Below, one piece after another: positions 15,745 to 23,435 of a stretch of DNA of 24,414 nt. A program made the translations under genes and the position numbers. The notes beneath the pieces were generated by a model. The model was not told where the DNA came from, did not search any database, and was given only the letters and a program-made list of their open reading frames with translations. Positions within the stretch are counted from its first letter, which is position 1. Each line of letters opens with the position of its first letter. The stretch lies in NCBI RefSeq assembly GCF_902729445.1, contig NZ_CACVCE010000033.1, forward strand, positions 1 through 24,414, written 5' to 3'. This DNA comes from Magnetospirillum sp902729445. Lineage in GTDB: Bacteria; Pseudomonadota; Alphaproteobacteria; Rhodospirillales; Magnetospirillaceae.

Positions 15745-15964
15745 TGCTGTACCTCGCAATATATTTTCTGTAATTCTTGGCTCGGTTGATGAGGGCATGA
15801 CCGCTCGGGGGAGACATTAAGTCGAGGCGACTATCTCCTGTGTCAGCAGATAAAACCCTGGACTTCCGAGCCTTCAGCCGGATCAGGCCAGCCGCCAGAA
15901 TATCCGCCACCTCATCTAGGCGCTCGGCGGTACTCATGCGGTCAGGATGGAGGGCGTTGGGCAT
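15710..15964 (-). CDS. Small recombinase-operon protein, distal copy with run-on C-terminus
   Basis: 84 residues from ATG 15964. Residues 1-60 are a paralogue of the proximal copy (MPNALHPDRMSTAERLDEV, ILAAGLIRLKARKSR). After SGHALINR the frame no longer meets the natural stop and runs on through the spacer into the start of the other copy in a different frame, adding about 23 unrelated residues. It is therefore a tandem-duplication product whose tail is junk. Its ribosome-binding site is weaker than that of the proximal copy. It would be first in the operon if transcribed from its own promoter. Confidence 0.55.
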   Translation of the reverse strand: MPNALHPDRMSTAERLDEVADILAAGLIRLKARKSRVLSADTGDSRLDLMSPPSGHALINRAKNYRKYIARYSNAQCTPSRPHE

Positions 15965-16131
15965 AGGCGTGTCTCGCAGTTTACTGCCAGGGCATTTCCG
16001 CCCGGCATTGGGTTACTGCGAGGAAGCTATCCATTGGTATCGACACCCTACAATCCTTGGTCGGATCATTTGGTGGTGTGGCGTAGGTTGCGGTAAGTGT
16101 TTATCTCAAGACTGACCGAGGATTACCCTCG

Positions 16132-16506
16132 TCATGGGGATCGCACGCCATCCAGATCGCAGGGCGATCTCAGCAATTCCGGTTCGTCCCATTTTGCGGC
16201 AATCCTGGCCCAGCGATCGATCCATGCCTGAAACTCCGGCTCCCCACTGCGCATCTGGAAGGTGTAGAGCCGATTGACGATGTCCTTCATCAGCTCTCGC
16301 ATCTGGGTGTCGTCGATATGTGATACCTCGGCCCAGGGAATCCGTCGCCCTTCGGCATCCAGAACGAAAACGTCGGAATAGTCGCCGGTCCTGGTGATGG
16401 GAACCCGACCCGCATGGATGTTTTCCAGCTTCGAATTGCGCACGCACATCATGGCCACAACCTTGGCCAGTTCAGCGGCAATTCGATCATCATCATCTTT
16501 CGGCAT
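16132..16506 (-). CDS. Conserved hypothetical protein
   Basis: 124 residues from ATG 16506. The frame stays open upstream to 16689, but that part shares sequence with another non-coding site, so the shorter start is preferred despite a weak ribosome-binding site. The visible pattern is a helix IAAELAKVVAMMCVRNSKLE, then IHAGRVPITRTGDYSDVFVLDAEGRRIPW (given here as GRVPITRTGDYSDVFV and DAEGRRIPW), then a helical C-terminus MRELMKDIVNRLYTFQM and WARIAAKWDEPEL. I have an impression of similar proteins beside alphaproteobacterial recombinase or prophage cassettes, but know no function. No membrane or signal segment. Confidence 0.55.
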   Translation of the reverse strand: MPKDDDDRIAAELAKVVAMMCVRNSKLENIHAGRVPITRTGDYSDVFVLDAEGRRIPWAEVSHIDDTQMRELMKDIVNRLYTFQMRSGEPEFQAWIDRWARIAAKWDEPELLRSPCDLDGVRSP

Positions 16507-16553
16507 GGTGGGAGCGTAACAGCGAAAATCATGGCCTGAAACGACGAAAGTGG

Positions 16554-16585
16554 CCGACCAGGGTTTCCCCCGGCCGGCCGCGTCG
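16554..16585 (+). repeat. 32-base direct repeat, left copy
   Basis: Identical to 17943-17974 at 30 of 32 positions, ending in the GC-rich core CGGCCGGCCGCGTCG. The two copies flank the diguanylate cyclase gene. Confidence 0.7.
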
Positions 16586-16723
16586 ATCGCCATCGGCTCC
16601 GCTTTGCCAACTGGAAACGTTCCGTCTCCGAGGGGCAAGTCCGAACCACATGCGTCAAATAGGCGGATATCAACTCGTCGAGAGGCCAACCGCCTTTCCT
16701 GGATTAATCATTGGCGGAAAACG

Positions 16724-17812
16724 CTAAGCGGCGACGCCATCCTCGAACGTCGACACTCGGTTTCGTCCGGCACGTTTAGCGTGATACATGCACTCGTCGG
16801 CATCGCGCTGGATTTCAGCGACGGTCCTTTGGTGCGGGCGGGCAACAGCGACACCGATGCTTGCCGTGATTTTCAAGCTTGTGCCGCCGATGTCAGGTAA
16901 CAAAGCCTCAACATCCTGGCGTAGTTTCTCCGCCAGACCCTGCCCGCCAACCATGTCGGTGTCGGGCAGTAACATGGAAAACTCTTCGCCGCCGATGCGG
17001 CCGATGATGTCGCTACGTCGGGCTCCGTCCAGCAAGCACGCTGCGACGGCTTTCAGAACCGTGTCGCCTGCCTCGTGTCCGTGTGTATCGTTGATCCGCT
17101 TGAAGTGGTCGAGATCGATGAACAGCATGGCTAGCGGCTGGTCTGATCGGCGCGCCTGATTCAGTGCTTGGTCGCACAGCGCGTAATAGGCGCGGGCATT
17201 GAAAAGACCGGTCAATGGATCTTTAGACGCCATGTCGGCAAGCTTTTGATTCGCCTCGACCATGGCGTGATGGAACGATATCGATTTGGACGAGAATGCG
17301 TGAAAGAACGCGGCAATGTAGAGAATCGCGACTGCGCCTGTGATGATGGCGTTGTCGGAATATGGCTCCTGCAACCGACTGTTGGCGAAAACGATGAAAA
17401 GAACTGACAGGATGCCAAGCGAAAGCCCTGCCTTTCGCCCCATAATCACATAAGCGGCCGGGACACTGAGAGCGAACCAGATGATTCGCAATTCATCGGC
17501 GGTATTGAAGAAGAACGCCACCGACTCCAGAAGGAAAGAAGCCGTGACGCCGAAGGGGGCGACGAGCGGAAGACGATCGGGACGCGCCCGCAAAATCAAA
17601 TACGCGCCACCCTGGACGACGCAGTAGATTGAACCGGCAAGAAGATAATAGTCGTGGAGCTGTGCGCCGCCAAAGAGGGTCGCCGTAATAAAAAGAGCGG
17701 TTACGACAACGCCGAACAGCAGCAATACGCAAGCGAACCGATGCTGGAATTTCCTATATTCGCTTCCAGGTGAAAACTGCGTGTTCCCATAAACCAGGGT
17801 TTGCAGACGCAT
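16724..17812 (-). CDS. Membrane diguanylate cyclase (GGEEF)
   Basis: 362 residues. About five to six transmembrane helices fill residues 25-190, with no recognised sensory fold. A short linker leads to a GGDEF domain: DPLTGLFNARAYY, FIDLDHFKRINDTHGHEAGD, the active-site GGEEF and the inhibitory RxxD (RRSD) five residues before it, then ITASIGVAVA and DECMYHAKRAGRNRV. GGEEF is a catalytically competent variant, so it should make c-di-GMP and be product-inhibited. Start ATG 17812 has GGAG upstream. It is the second cyclase in the window and lies between 32-base direct repeats, suggesting it was moved as a unit. Confidence 0.9.
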   Translation of the reverse strand: MRLQTLVYGNTQFSPGSEYRKFQHRFACVLLLFGVVVTALFITATLFGGAQLHDYYLLAGSIYCVVQGGAYLILRARPDRLPLVAPFGVTASFLLESVAFFFNTADELRIIWFALSVPAAYVIMGRKAGLSLGILSVLFIVFANSRLQEPYSDNAIITGAVAILYIAAFFHAFSSKSISFHHAMVEANQKLADMASKDPLTGLFNARAYYALCDQALNQARRSDQPLAMLFIDLDHFKRINDTHGHEAGDTVLKAVAACLLDGARRSDIIGRIGGEEFSMLLPDTDMVGGQGLAEKLRQDVEALLPDIGGTSLKITASIGVAVARPHQRTVAEIQRDADECMYHAKRAGRNRVSTFEDGVAA

Positions 17813-17917
17813 GGGAGAACTCCATTCAGGGCGTCTTTCAACTCAAGCCCAACTGGAATTTCAGTCTAGACGATCTGTAACCAAGAACAATTGGAAAAGG
17901 CGCGCTTTGACCGGACA

Positions 17918-17934
17918 GTTCCCGATCTGGGAAC
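17918..17934. promoter_or_regulatory. Palindrome, possible operator
   Basis: GTTCCC-GATCT-GGGAAC is a perfect 6-5-6 dyad about 105 bases upstream of the diguanylate cyclase start. No family can be assigned. Confidence 0.3.
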
Positions 17935-17942
17935 GAACACGA

Positions 17943-17974
17943 CCGACCAGGGATTACCCCGGCCGGCCGCGTCG
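17943..17974 (+). repeat. 32-base direct repeat, right copy
   Basis: Partner of 16554-16585 (two mismatches). It ends 18 bases before the 3' end of the phage holin gene, so it could also mark the edge of the phage remnant. Confidence 0.7.
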
Positions 17975-17992
17975 TGTGCAATCCGATCTGAT

Positions 17993-18592
17993 CTATTTGC
18001 CGATAGGCGGCGCCTGCGCCAGCAACGTGCGGGTCTGCTCCGAATCCGCCGATCCGCCGAATTCGAAGTCGAAGGCGGTGGCGAACTTGCCCGCCAGCAG
18101 CGTCACCACCGAGATGATGCAGCCGCCGACGGCGGTGTTGCCGTCCACATGGCCGAACACCATGAAGCCGATACCGCCGACGATGCCAGCCCCAGCCGTC
18201 ACCAGCAGGACGTTGGCGCGGACGTTGCTGCGCCCGGCCGTGATGAACTCGGCGTCACGGGCACGGGCATTCTGGCGGTCGGCCAGGGTCGCGGTCAGGG
18301 TGGTGATTGCCCCGGTCATCTGCTGCATGCGTTCGGCATGGGCGAATCCTTGCGCCTGGGAGCGAAGCTGGAACACCAGAGTGGGGTCGGCCAGAATTTC
18401 GCGGGCCTTGTCGGGATCGTCGGTGCCGGTGATGGCGCGGACGGTATCGGCCAGCTTGCCGACCGCCTTTTCGGCATCGTCGCCGAACAGGCTGGCGATT
18501 TCTGGCGCCACGTCCAGCGCCACCTTGGCCAGCCCCGCGATGGGATTGGCGGCAATGGCGGCGGCATCGCCGAGGAGATCGAGCAGGTTCAT
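17993..18592 (-). CDS. Gene-transfer-agent-type holin (3TM family)
   Basis: 199 residues. The N-terminal half is a soluble amphipathic region (NLLDLLGDAAAIAANPIAGLAKVALDVAP given in part: LLDLLGDAAAIAANPIAG). Residues 115-175 hold the membrane part, with NVLLVTAGAGIVGGIGFMVF and GGCIISVVTLLAGKF as hydrophobic segments separated by a short loop. This is the layout of the holin family linked to release of alphaproteobacterial gene transfer agents (GTA_holin_3TM). It should permeabilise the inner membrane so the lysozyme-like protein, encoded 2 bases upstream, can reach the wall. Assignment by layout and context, not by alignment. Confidence 0.7.
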   Translation of the reverse strand: MNLLDLLGDAAAIAANPIAGLAKVALDVAPEIASLFGDDAEKAVGKLADTVRAITGTDDPDKAREILADPTLVFQLRSQAQGFAHAERMQQMTGAITTLTATLADRQNARARDAEFITAGRSNVRANVLLVTAGAGIVGGIGFMVFGHVDGNTAVGGCIISVVTLLAGKFATAFDFEFGGSADSEQTRTLLAQAPPIGK

Positions 18593-18594
18593 GG

Positions 18595-19032
18595 TCAGGC
18601 GCTCCCCAGCCCCATGCCGACCCCGCCCAGGATTACCTCTCTGGCGTAGGGCTGCTGGCCGTTTTCATGGCGGATGATGGCCTCCACCAGACCGGCCATG
18701 GTTTCCGGACGGGTGACGTCGATGGTCTGGTCGGGCGTCACGCCGAGGCGGGAGGCAACGTGGGCGATGTAGGACCCGGTGTCGTTCTCGCAGCCTGGCG
18801 CCCAGCGATTGATGATGCCGGCGACGGTGTTCAGGCCATAGCGGCGCTGATAGCCGAGCAGGATGCGGGCCAGCGCCCGGATACCGGCTTCGGGGCTGAC
18901 GAATTCCTCGAACACCGGATCGTCGTTGGTGGCGCGCTCGCCCTGCCATTGGGTCTTGTCCCCCAGCGCTTCCTTGATGTTGCCGGGGTTGTTCAGGCGA
19001 ATGCCACGCGGCACAACTGCATCTTTGGTCAT
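18595..19032 (-). CDS. Phage structural/lysozyme-like protein (P5-like)
   Basis: 145 residues with GGAGAAA ribosome-binding site before ATG 19032. The motifs RGIRLNNPGNIKE, FVSPEAGIRALARILLGYQ, GLNTVAGIINRWAP, GSYIAHVASRLGV and AIIRHENGQQPY are typical of the small phage proteins annotated as structural protein P5 or virion-associated lysozyme-like proteins. It probably degrades peptidoglycan, but the catalytic residue is not certain from sequence. There is no signal peptide, in line with holin-dependent export. Confidence 0.8.
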   Translation of the reverse strand: MTKDAVVPRGIRLNNPGNIKEALGDKTQWQGERATNDDPVFEEFVSPEAGIRALARILLGYQRRYGLNTVAGIINRWAPGCENDTGSYIAHVASRLGVTPDQTIDVTRPETMAGLVEAIIRHENGQQPYAREVILGGVGMGLGSA

Positions 19033-19047
19033 GGGCTTTCTCCAACG

Positions 19048-19072
19048 AAAAAAGCCGCCCTGAGGGGCGGCT
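19048..19072 (-). terminator. Intrinsic terminator after the tail-tip gene
   Basis: Read on the - strand: stem AGCCGCCC / GGGCGGCT (19065-19072 with 19053-19060), 4-base loop and a run of six T (19048-19053). It sits between the tail-tip gene stop (19099) and the lysozyme start (19032), so tail and lysis genes are separable units. Confidence 0.85.
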
Positions 19073-19098
19073 GATGGGGAACGGGAAATGACAAACGG

Positions 19099-21426
19099 CT
19101 AATTGACGTGGACGCGGGCATCCTCGGCGACGGCGGTGATCTCCACCTGCTCGGCGCGAGGGCGGATGGCGAGGATGCGGGCGGTCTGCGCCCATGCTTG
19201 GCCGGGGCCGAAAGAGAAGAAGGTCCGCTCCTCCGAGCCGCCGGTATAGGGCGTGACGGTCAGCGGTTCGGCGAGACGCACCAGGGTGGGCGCATCGGCC
19301 ACCGGCTCGACCCGGAACGGCCCGGCAAGACTGCCGTCACGGCGACGCAGCGCCAGGTAATGGCTGGCACCTTCGGCCCAGATCAGCGGTTCGGACAGCA
19401 TCAGAACCGCCCCAATCCAAGGCGGTTTGGCGGATTCGGCCCGCCAGTCGATCACCTCGCCACCCTGGCCCCAGCGGGGCATGTCATGGGTAATGGCGAC
19501 CAGATCGCCATAGGTCGGGATCATGCCCTCCAGTTCGGTGCGGAAGGTGACAATGCGGCGGCGGTAGCGATTGTTGGCGGCGATGTAGAGACCTTCCCGC
19601 TGGGCATGTTCCTTGCCGGTGCAGCCGAACAGATTGACCTTGGCCGGGTTGTCGCCCTGGCTGTCGGCCAGCTTGGCGGTGGTCTCGTCGGGCTTCCAGG
19701 TGCGGGACGAGAAATACTCCACCGTCACTGCGTCGGCGGTGTCGTCGCCGGGCATGACGTATTTGAGCTTGAACGAGCCCTTGACGATGTTGCGCGGCCC
19801 GAACATGGCCACCGGCATGGTCTGCGGCGCGTCGCGGATGATGCGGACGATACCGCCCTGCTGGATGGGCACAGCCCGGCCGCAGCGGGCGATGCGGGTC
19901 AACGCTTCCCACACCGTCATGCTGGTGTCGAACACCGCGTCGAAGGTATCTCCACGGGCAGCCCAAACGGCATCCAGGGTGGCCAGCGTTTTGATGTCGA
20001 TGCGGCTGTCGGCCAGCTTGGCGCCGTAGTCCGCCTTGCAGGCATCGGCTAAGGCCCAGGCGATGGACCGCGTCGGCTGGGGGGCGGACCAGCCACCGGT
20101 CGCCGACCACACCGGCAGCTTGCGGGTGGCGATGACGTTGATCATGCGCGACGAGCGCTGCGACAGGTTGTCGGTGGCCCGCATCTTGACCGCCAGCAGG
20201 GTGACGGAGCCGAAATCGGGCTGGCCGGTCAAATAAGCACGCAGGGCACCCCAGCGGATTTCGTGTCCGGCGCGTTCGGCGGTGTCCTTGGTGTCGAGAC
20301 GCTTGAGGCGGACCTCATAGCGGCCCGGACTGACCGAATAGCGGAAGGACAGGCGGATAGCGCTGTTGGTGGCGGCGCTATGGGAGGGCTGGGCCAGAAC
20401 CGCCCAGCCGCCAATGGCTCCACCCTCGGCATCGATGGCCCGCGCTTCGACCTGCCACTGGACAGTGCGGCTATCGAGGCTGCCGCCGTCATTGGCGTAA
20501 TAGAGGCCACGCGGCATCACCACGTCGATGCCCAGCACCCCCGCCGAGGTGTCCACCGGGTTGGCGGTGAACGGGCCGATATATCCGTCGTCGCCGGATT
20601 GCACCAGATTGGGGGCCACCAGTTCTTGGCCGGCCACCTCGGCGGCGGTGACCACGTCGGGCTCGAACAGGGTGACCCGGCTGCCGGGTGGAATGATCTG
20701 GGTCTGAACCTCCTCGAAGGAGGAGATGGGGGTGTCCTCGATGCGGATCTGCTCGACCGCGTACTCGCCCTGGCCGATGACGTGGAGTTGATACAGGTAC
20801 TGCTCGCCGCCGACGTAATCCTGGTAGGGCTCCGAGGCTAAATCGGGATAGATCAGGTGGCGGCCATAGATCACCGGGATCGGCTGGCCCAATCGGCCCT
20901 GGTTGCCCTGAGCCTGGATCGAATAGGTCGGACTGGGGGCCGGGGCGCTGCCGCTGCCGCCCCAGTTGAGCGACGGTATGGAGGGCTTGGGGGCCGGGAT
21001 CACCGTATTGATCAGCATTGAGCCGGCCAGGGCGATGCCGGCGGTAGCCATGGCGGCGGCACTGCCGGCGGCGGTATAGCCCATGGCCACCGCCGCCATG
21101 GGGCCTAGATAGATGGCGGCCACCATCACCGCGATGGTCAGCACGATCCGCATGGGGTTCTTGCCGCCCCCACCACCGCCCCCGCCGCCCTGGGGCCAGC
21201 GAATGACGGTGACGACCTCGCCGTCCACGATGGCCCGGACGGCATAGATACCGACCGGCACCGTCATGCCGCCGATCAGGATTTCCGGCCCGTCGGACCA
21301 GCAATCCTCGGCAATGCCGCAGTCGAGCAGCAAGGCGCCTACCGTGATCCCCGGTTCCATCGCATGCACCGAGCGGCTGGCCACCGGCTCGAACGGATTG
21401 GTGACGATGACGATGGAAGCGGTCAT
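19099..21426 (-). CDS. Phage tail-tip / host-specificity protein (J-like)
   Basis: 775 residues; ATG 21426 overlaps the NlpC/P60 stop (ATGA). Upstream frame to 21840 is a shadow of the peptidase gene. The N-terminus (about 1-80) is a small ubiquitin-like/I-type beta domain; a glycine tract (GGGGGGGGG) and two hydrophobic stretches (IVLTIAVMVAAIYLGP and a following Ala-rich one, about 90-140) come next. The rest matches gpJ-type tail-tip proteins: GQPIPVIYGRHLIYPDL, PRGLYYANDGGSLD, WALADACKADYGAKL and WEALTRIARCGRAVPI. It forms the distal tail tip and contacts the receptor. At 775 residues it is shorter than lambda J (1132), lacking long C-terminal fibre repeats. Confidence 0.85.
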   Translation of the reverse strand: MTASIVIVTNPFEPVASRSVHAMEPGITVGALLLDCGIAEDCWSDGPEILIGGMTVPVGIYAVRAIVDGEVVTVIRWPQGGGGGGGGGKNPMRIVLTIAVMVAAIYLGPMAAVAMGYTAAGSAAAMATAGIALAGSMLINTVIPAPKPSIPSLNWGGSGSAPAPSPTYSIQAQGNQGRLGQPIPVIYGRHLIYPDLASEPYQDYVGGEQYLYQLHVIGQGEYAVEQIRIEDTPISSFEEVQTQIIPPGSRVTLFEPDVVTAAEVAGQELVAPNLVQSGDDGYIGPFTANPVDTSAGVLGIDVVMPRGLYYANDGGSLDSRTVQWQVEARAIDAEGGAIGGWAVLAQPSHSAATNSAIRLSFRYSVSPGRYEVRLKRLDTKDTAERAGHEIRWGALRAYLTGQPDFGSVTLLAVKMRATDNLSQRSSRMINVIATRKLPVWSATGGWSAPQPTRSIAWALADACKADYGAKLADSRIDIKTLATLDAVWAARGDTFDAVFDTSMTVWEALTRIARCGRAVPIQQGGIVRIIRDAPQTMPVAMFGPRNIVKGSFKLKYVMPGDDTADAVTVEYFSSRTWKPDETTAKLADSQGDNPAKVNLFGCTGKEHAQREGLYIAANNRYRRRIVTFRTELEGMIPTYGDLVAITHDMPRWGQGGEVIDWRAESAKPPWIGAVLMLSEPLIWAEGASHYLALRRRDGSLAGPFRVEPVADAPTLVRLAEPLTVTPYTGGSEERTFFSFGPGQAWAQTARILAIRPRAEQVEITAVAEDARVHVN

Positions 21427-21851
21427 GGCGAAAACCGGTAGAAGCCCTCGATCGCCCAGCCGTTGAGCGCGATCGCATCCGAACGCTGGAACACCACCCC
21501 GGCACCCTCGGCGCAATGCAGGACGCCACCGCCATCCACATCGAGCCAGACGCCCACATGGATGGGATGGCGGGACCGGCGCAGCAGGACGCAATCGCCC
21601 TCGGCGGGAAACTCGACCTTGGCCCAACGCTGCCGCTCGGGGTGATCGCGGAAGGTCCGGCCCATGACCAGCATGTCTTCGGGATTGCCGATCTCGGGCA
21701 GCAGGCGGCCGAAATGCTCGGCCTGCACCATGCGGACGAATTCCCAGCAATTGAACATGCTCGGCCCGCTGCCGTGGACTGACCACGGCAGGCCGATGAG
21801 GGCGATGGCCCAATGGGGGCCGCCAACCGGCGACTGGCATTCGCGGGTCAT
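21423..21851 (-). CDS. Phage NlpC/P60-type tail peptidase
   Basis: 142 residues from ATG 21851, chosen for GAGGA 8 bases upstream (an ATG at 21866 adds five residues). Catalytic Cys35 sits in FNCWEFVR, where the usual Asp before Cys is Asn, and the catalytic His98 in PIHVGVWLD; the segment FPAEGDCVLLRR precedes it. This is the tail-assembly peptidase (lambda gpK C-terminal domain/GTA cell-wall peptidase) that opens peptidoglycan at injection. Its normal upstream tail gene is displaced by the toxin-antitoxin pair, leaving it close to a divergent start. Confidence 0.8.
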   Translation of the reverse strand: MTRECQSPVGGPHWAIALIGLPWSVHGSGPSMFNCWEFVRMVQAEHFGRLLPEIGNPEDMLVMGRTFRDHPERQRWAKVEFPAEGDCVLLRRSRHPIHVGVWLDVDGGGVLHCAEGAGVVFQRSDAIALNGWAIEGFYRFSP

Positions 21852-21867
21852 TGTCGCTATCCTCATC

Positions 21868-21883
21868 TGGTCAGAATGGTCAG
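21868..21883 (+). repeat. Short direct repeat upstream of the antitoxin, possible operator
   Basis: TGGTCAG occurs twice with two bases between (21868-21874 and 21877-21883), 9-base period, just before the antitoxin ribosome-binding site. A Phd-type antitoxin could bind it for autoregulation; this is inference. Confidence 0.4.
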
Positions 21884-21892
21884 GAGACGCCC

Positions 21893-22141
21893 ATGCACGC
21901 GTGGCAGGTTCAGGACGCCAAGGCCCGGTTCAGCGAGCTGCTGCGCAGCGCCGCAGCCGAAGGCCCGCAGGCGATCACCGTTCGGGGCCGCACCACGGCG
22001 GTGGTGATGTCCCAGGACGAGTACGAACGGCTGAAAGGGCGTAAGCCCTCACTGGTAGAATTCCTACGGACGTCGCCGCTGTCCGGCGTGGACCTCGACG
22101 TCGAGCGCGACCGCTCGCTGTCGCGGGACATCGAGTTGTGA
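21893..22141 (+). CDS. Phd/YefM-type antitoxin
   Basis: 82 residues; AGGAG (21882-21886) precedes ATG 21893. The motif WQVQDAKARFSELLRSA, then QAITVRGRTTAVVMSQDEYERL, is the Phd/YefM fold that binds DNA as a dimer. The C-terminal part (SLVEFLRTSPLSGVDL, DRSLSRDIEL) is the disordered toxin-neutralising region. Its stop overlaps the toxin GTG (GTGA). It should repress its own promoter and neutralise the PIN toxin. Confidence 0.9.
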   Translation: MHAWQVQDAKARFSELLRSAAAEGPQAITVRGRTTAVVMSQDEYERLKGRKPSLVEFLRTSPLSGVDLDVERDRSLSRDIEL

Positions 22142-22551
22142 GCTATCTGGTCGACACCTGCGCCCTGTCCGAGCTGATCAGGTCCGCTCCGGCACCGCAG
22201 GTGGTGGAGTGGTTCGAGACCGTGCCGCAGGAGGCGCTGTTCATCAGCGCCCTGACCCTGGGGGAAATCCGCCGGGGCGCCGAAAAACTGGCCGACGGAC
22301 GGCGGCGTGGCCGGATCATCGCCTGGCTGGAGATCGAATTGCCCGACTGGTTCGATAGCCGAGTGCTGCCGGTCGATGCCGCCGTCGCCGATGAATGGGG
22401 CCGCCTGACCGCACGTATCAAACAGCCGCTGCCGGCCATCGACAGCCTGATCGCAGCCACCGCCCTGAAGCATCGTCTTACCGTGGTGACCCGCAACGTC
22501 GCCGATTTCGCCGCGGCCGGCATCGATATCCTCAATCCCTGGGAAACCTGA
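22138..22551 (+). CDS. VapC/FitB-type PIN-domain toxin
   Basis: 137 residues starting at GTG 22138, overlapping the antitoxin stop. The PIN acidic residues are visible: Asp in YLVDTCALSELI, Glu in SALTLGEIRRG, and Asp in PAIDSLIAATAL plus VTRNVADF near the C-terminus. It is a metal-dependent endoribonuclease of the VapC class, kept in check by the Phd-like antitoxin. The pair sits in a phage tail cluster on the opposite strand, the position of a moron or a stabiliser of the element. Confidence 0.9.
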   Translation: MSYLVDTCALSELIRSAPAPQVVEWFETVPQEALFISALTLGEIRRGAEKLADGRRRGRIIAWLEIELPDWFDSRVLPVDAAVADEWGRLTARIKQPLPAIDSLIAATALKHRLTVVTRNVADFAAAGIDILNPWET

Positions 22552-22557
22552 CCCTCT

Positions 22558-22701
22558 TCAGCGCGCCAGACCGGGAAAGCGCCGGGCGGTATAGGTGATG
22601 GAGGGGAAGGACTTGTTCCCCGCATCCAGCATGCGGGCGCGGCCCGTGACTCTCATGGTGTCGGCCTCGACATCGGCGAGGGTCATAGTGATGGGCGGGT
22701 C
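22558..22701 (-). pseudogene. 3' stub of a phage tail-type gene, truncated by the IS
   Basis: On the - strand a 47-codon frame runs from the IS boundary to a stop at 22558 (DPPITMTLADVEADTMRV in part, then AGNKSFPSITYTARRFPGLAR). The segment has the strand-like pattern of tail or baseplate proteins, and its position upstream of NlpC/P60 fits a tail-operon gene. The reading stops making sense exactly at the predicted left IS end, so it looks like an insertion-truncated gene. The family is not identified. Confidence 0.5.
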
Positions 22702-22788
22702 TGTCTGACGTCAGCGCCCGTGGGACAAAATCGGGGATTTGCGGAATGGAGGATTTCTGGCTCATCGTAGTGACCGAAGGGAACGAAG

Positions 22789-23163
22789 ATGAGACAGAAA
22801 TCCATTGCGCCGAAATCCGGGGCCGAGCAGGCCGTTCGGGACATCCGGCGGCAGACGCGCAAGCAGTATTCGGCTGAGGAGAAGATCCGCATCGTGCTGT
22901 CTGGCCTGCGTGGCGAGGACAGCATTGCCGAGCTGTGCCGCCGCGAGGGCATCGCCGAGAGTCTGTATTACAGTTGGTCCAAGGAATTCCTTGAAGCGGG
23001 CAAGAAGCGGCTGTCCGGCGACACCGCGCGCCAAGCCAGCACCGGCGAGGTCAGGGACCTGCGCCGCGAGATGCGCGACCTGAAGGAAGTGGTCGCCGAT
23101 CTGACCCTGGAAAATCGCCTGCTCAAAAAAAGCATGATCGCGGATGGGGGCGACGAGGAATGA
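22789..23163 (+). CDS. IS3-family transposase OrfA
   Basis: 124 residues. Helix-turn-helix (about 25-70) with YSAEEKIRIVLSGLRGEDSI, ELCRREGIAESLYYSWSKEF, then a leucine-zipper helix VRDLRREMRDLKEVVADLTL ending ENRLLKKSM, as in IS3 OrfA proteins that bind the terminal repeats. An A7G run (23125-23132) near the 3' end and an orfB frame one base back with an ATGA overlap (23160) are the standard arrangement for making an OrfAB fusion by -1 slippage or reinitiation. Confidence 0.9.
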   Translation: MRQKSIAPKSGAEQAVRDIRRQTRKQYSAEEKIRIVLSGLRGEDSIAELCRREGIAESLYYSWSKEFLEAGKKRLSGDTARQASTGEVRDLRREMRDLKEVVADLTLENRLLKKSMIADGGDEE

Positions 23164-23435
23164 GATACCCCGCTTCCGAAAAGCTGGAGATCATCCGCCT
23201 GGTCGAAGGTTCGCGTCTGCCGCTGCGGCGCGNCCAAGCCAGCACCGGCGAGGTCAGGGACCTGCGCCGCGAGATGCGCGACCTGAAGGAAGTGGTCGCC
23301 GATCTGACCCTGGAAAATCGCCTGCTCAAAAAAAGCATGATCGCGGATGGGGGCGACGAGGAATGAGATACCCCGCTTCCGAAAAGCTGGAGATCATCCG
23401 CCTGGTCGAAGGTTCGCGTCTGCCGCTGCGGCGCG
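23031..23435. repeat. 202-base exact tandem duplication joined by one N (probable assembly artefact)
   Basis: Bases 23031-23232 are repeated at 23234-23435, with the only ambiguous base of the window, N, at 23233 between them. It spans the 3' part of orfA and the first 70 or so bases of orfB. Overlapping contig ends joined without merging would produce exactly this. Confidence 0.9.

Larger units (their letters stand above)
15561..15985. repeat. Tandem duplication of a small-gene unit (about 220-base period)
   Basis: Two direct copies, about 15561-15765 and 15784-15985, align nearly colinearly with scattered substitutions and differ mostly around the G-tract of the first copy. The starts of the two encoded proteins are exactly 220 bases apart. 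Confidence 0.8.

Noticed and set aside
23144..23362. Extended N-terminus of OrfB crossing the N
   Set aside because: Product of the assembly duplication; the real start is the ATG at 23363 (equivalent to 23160).
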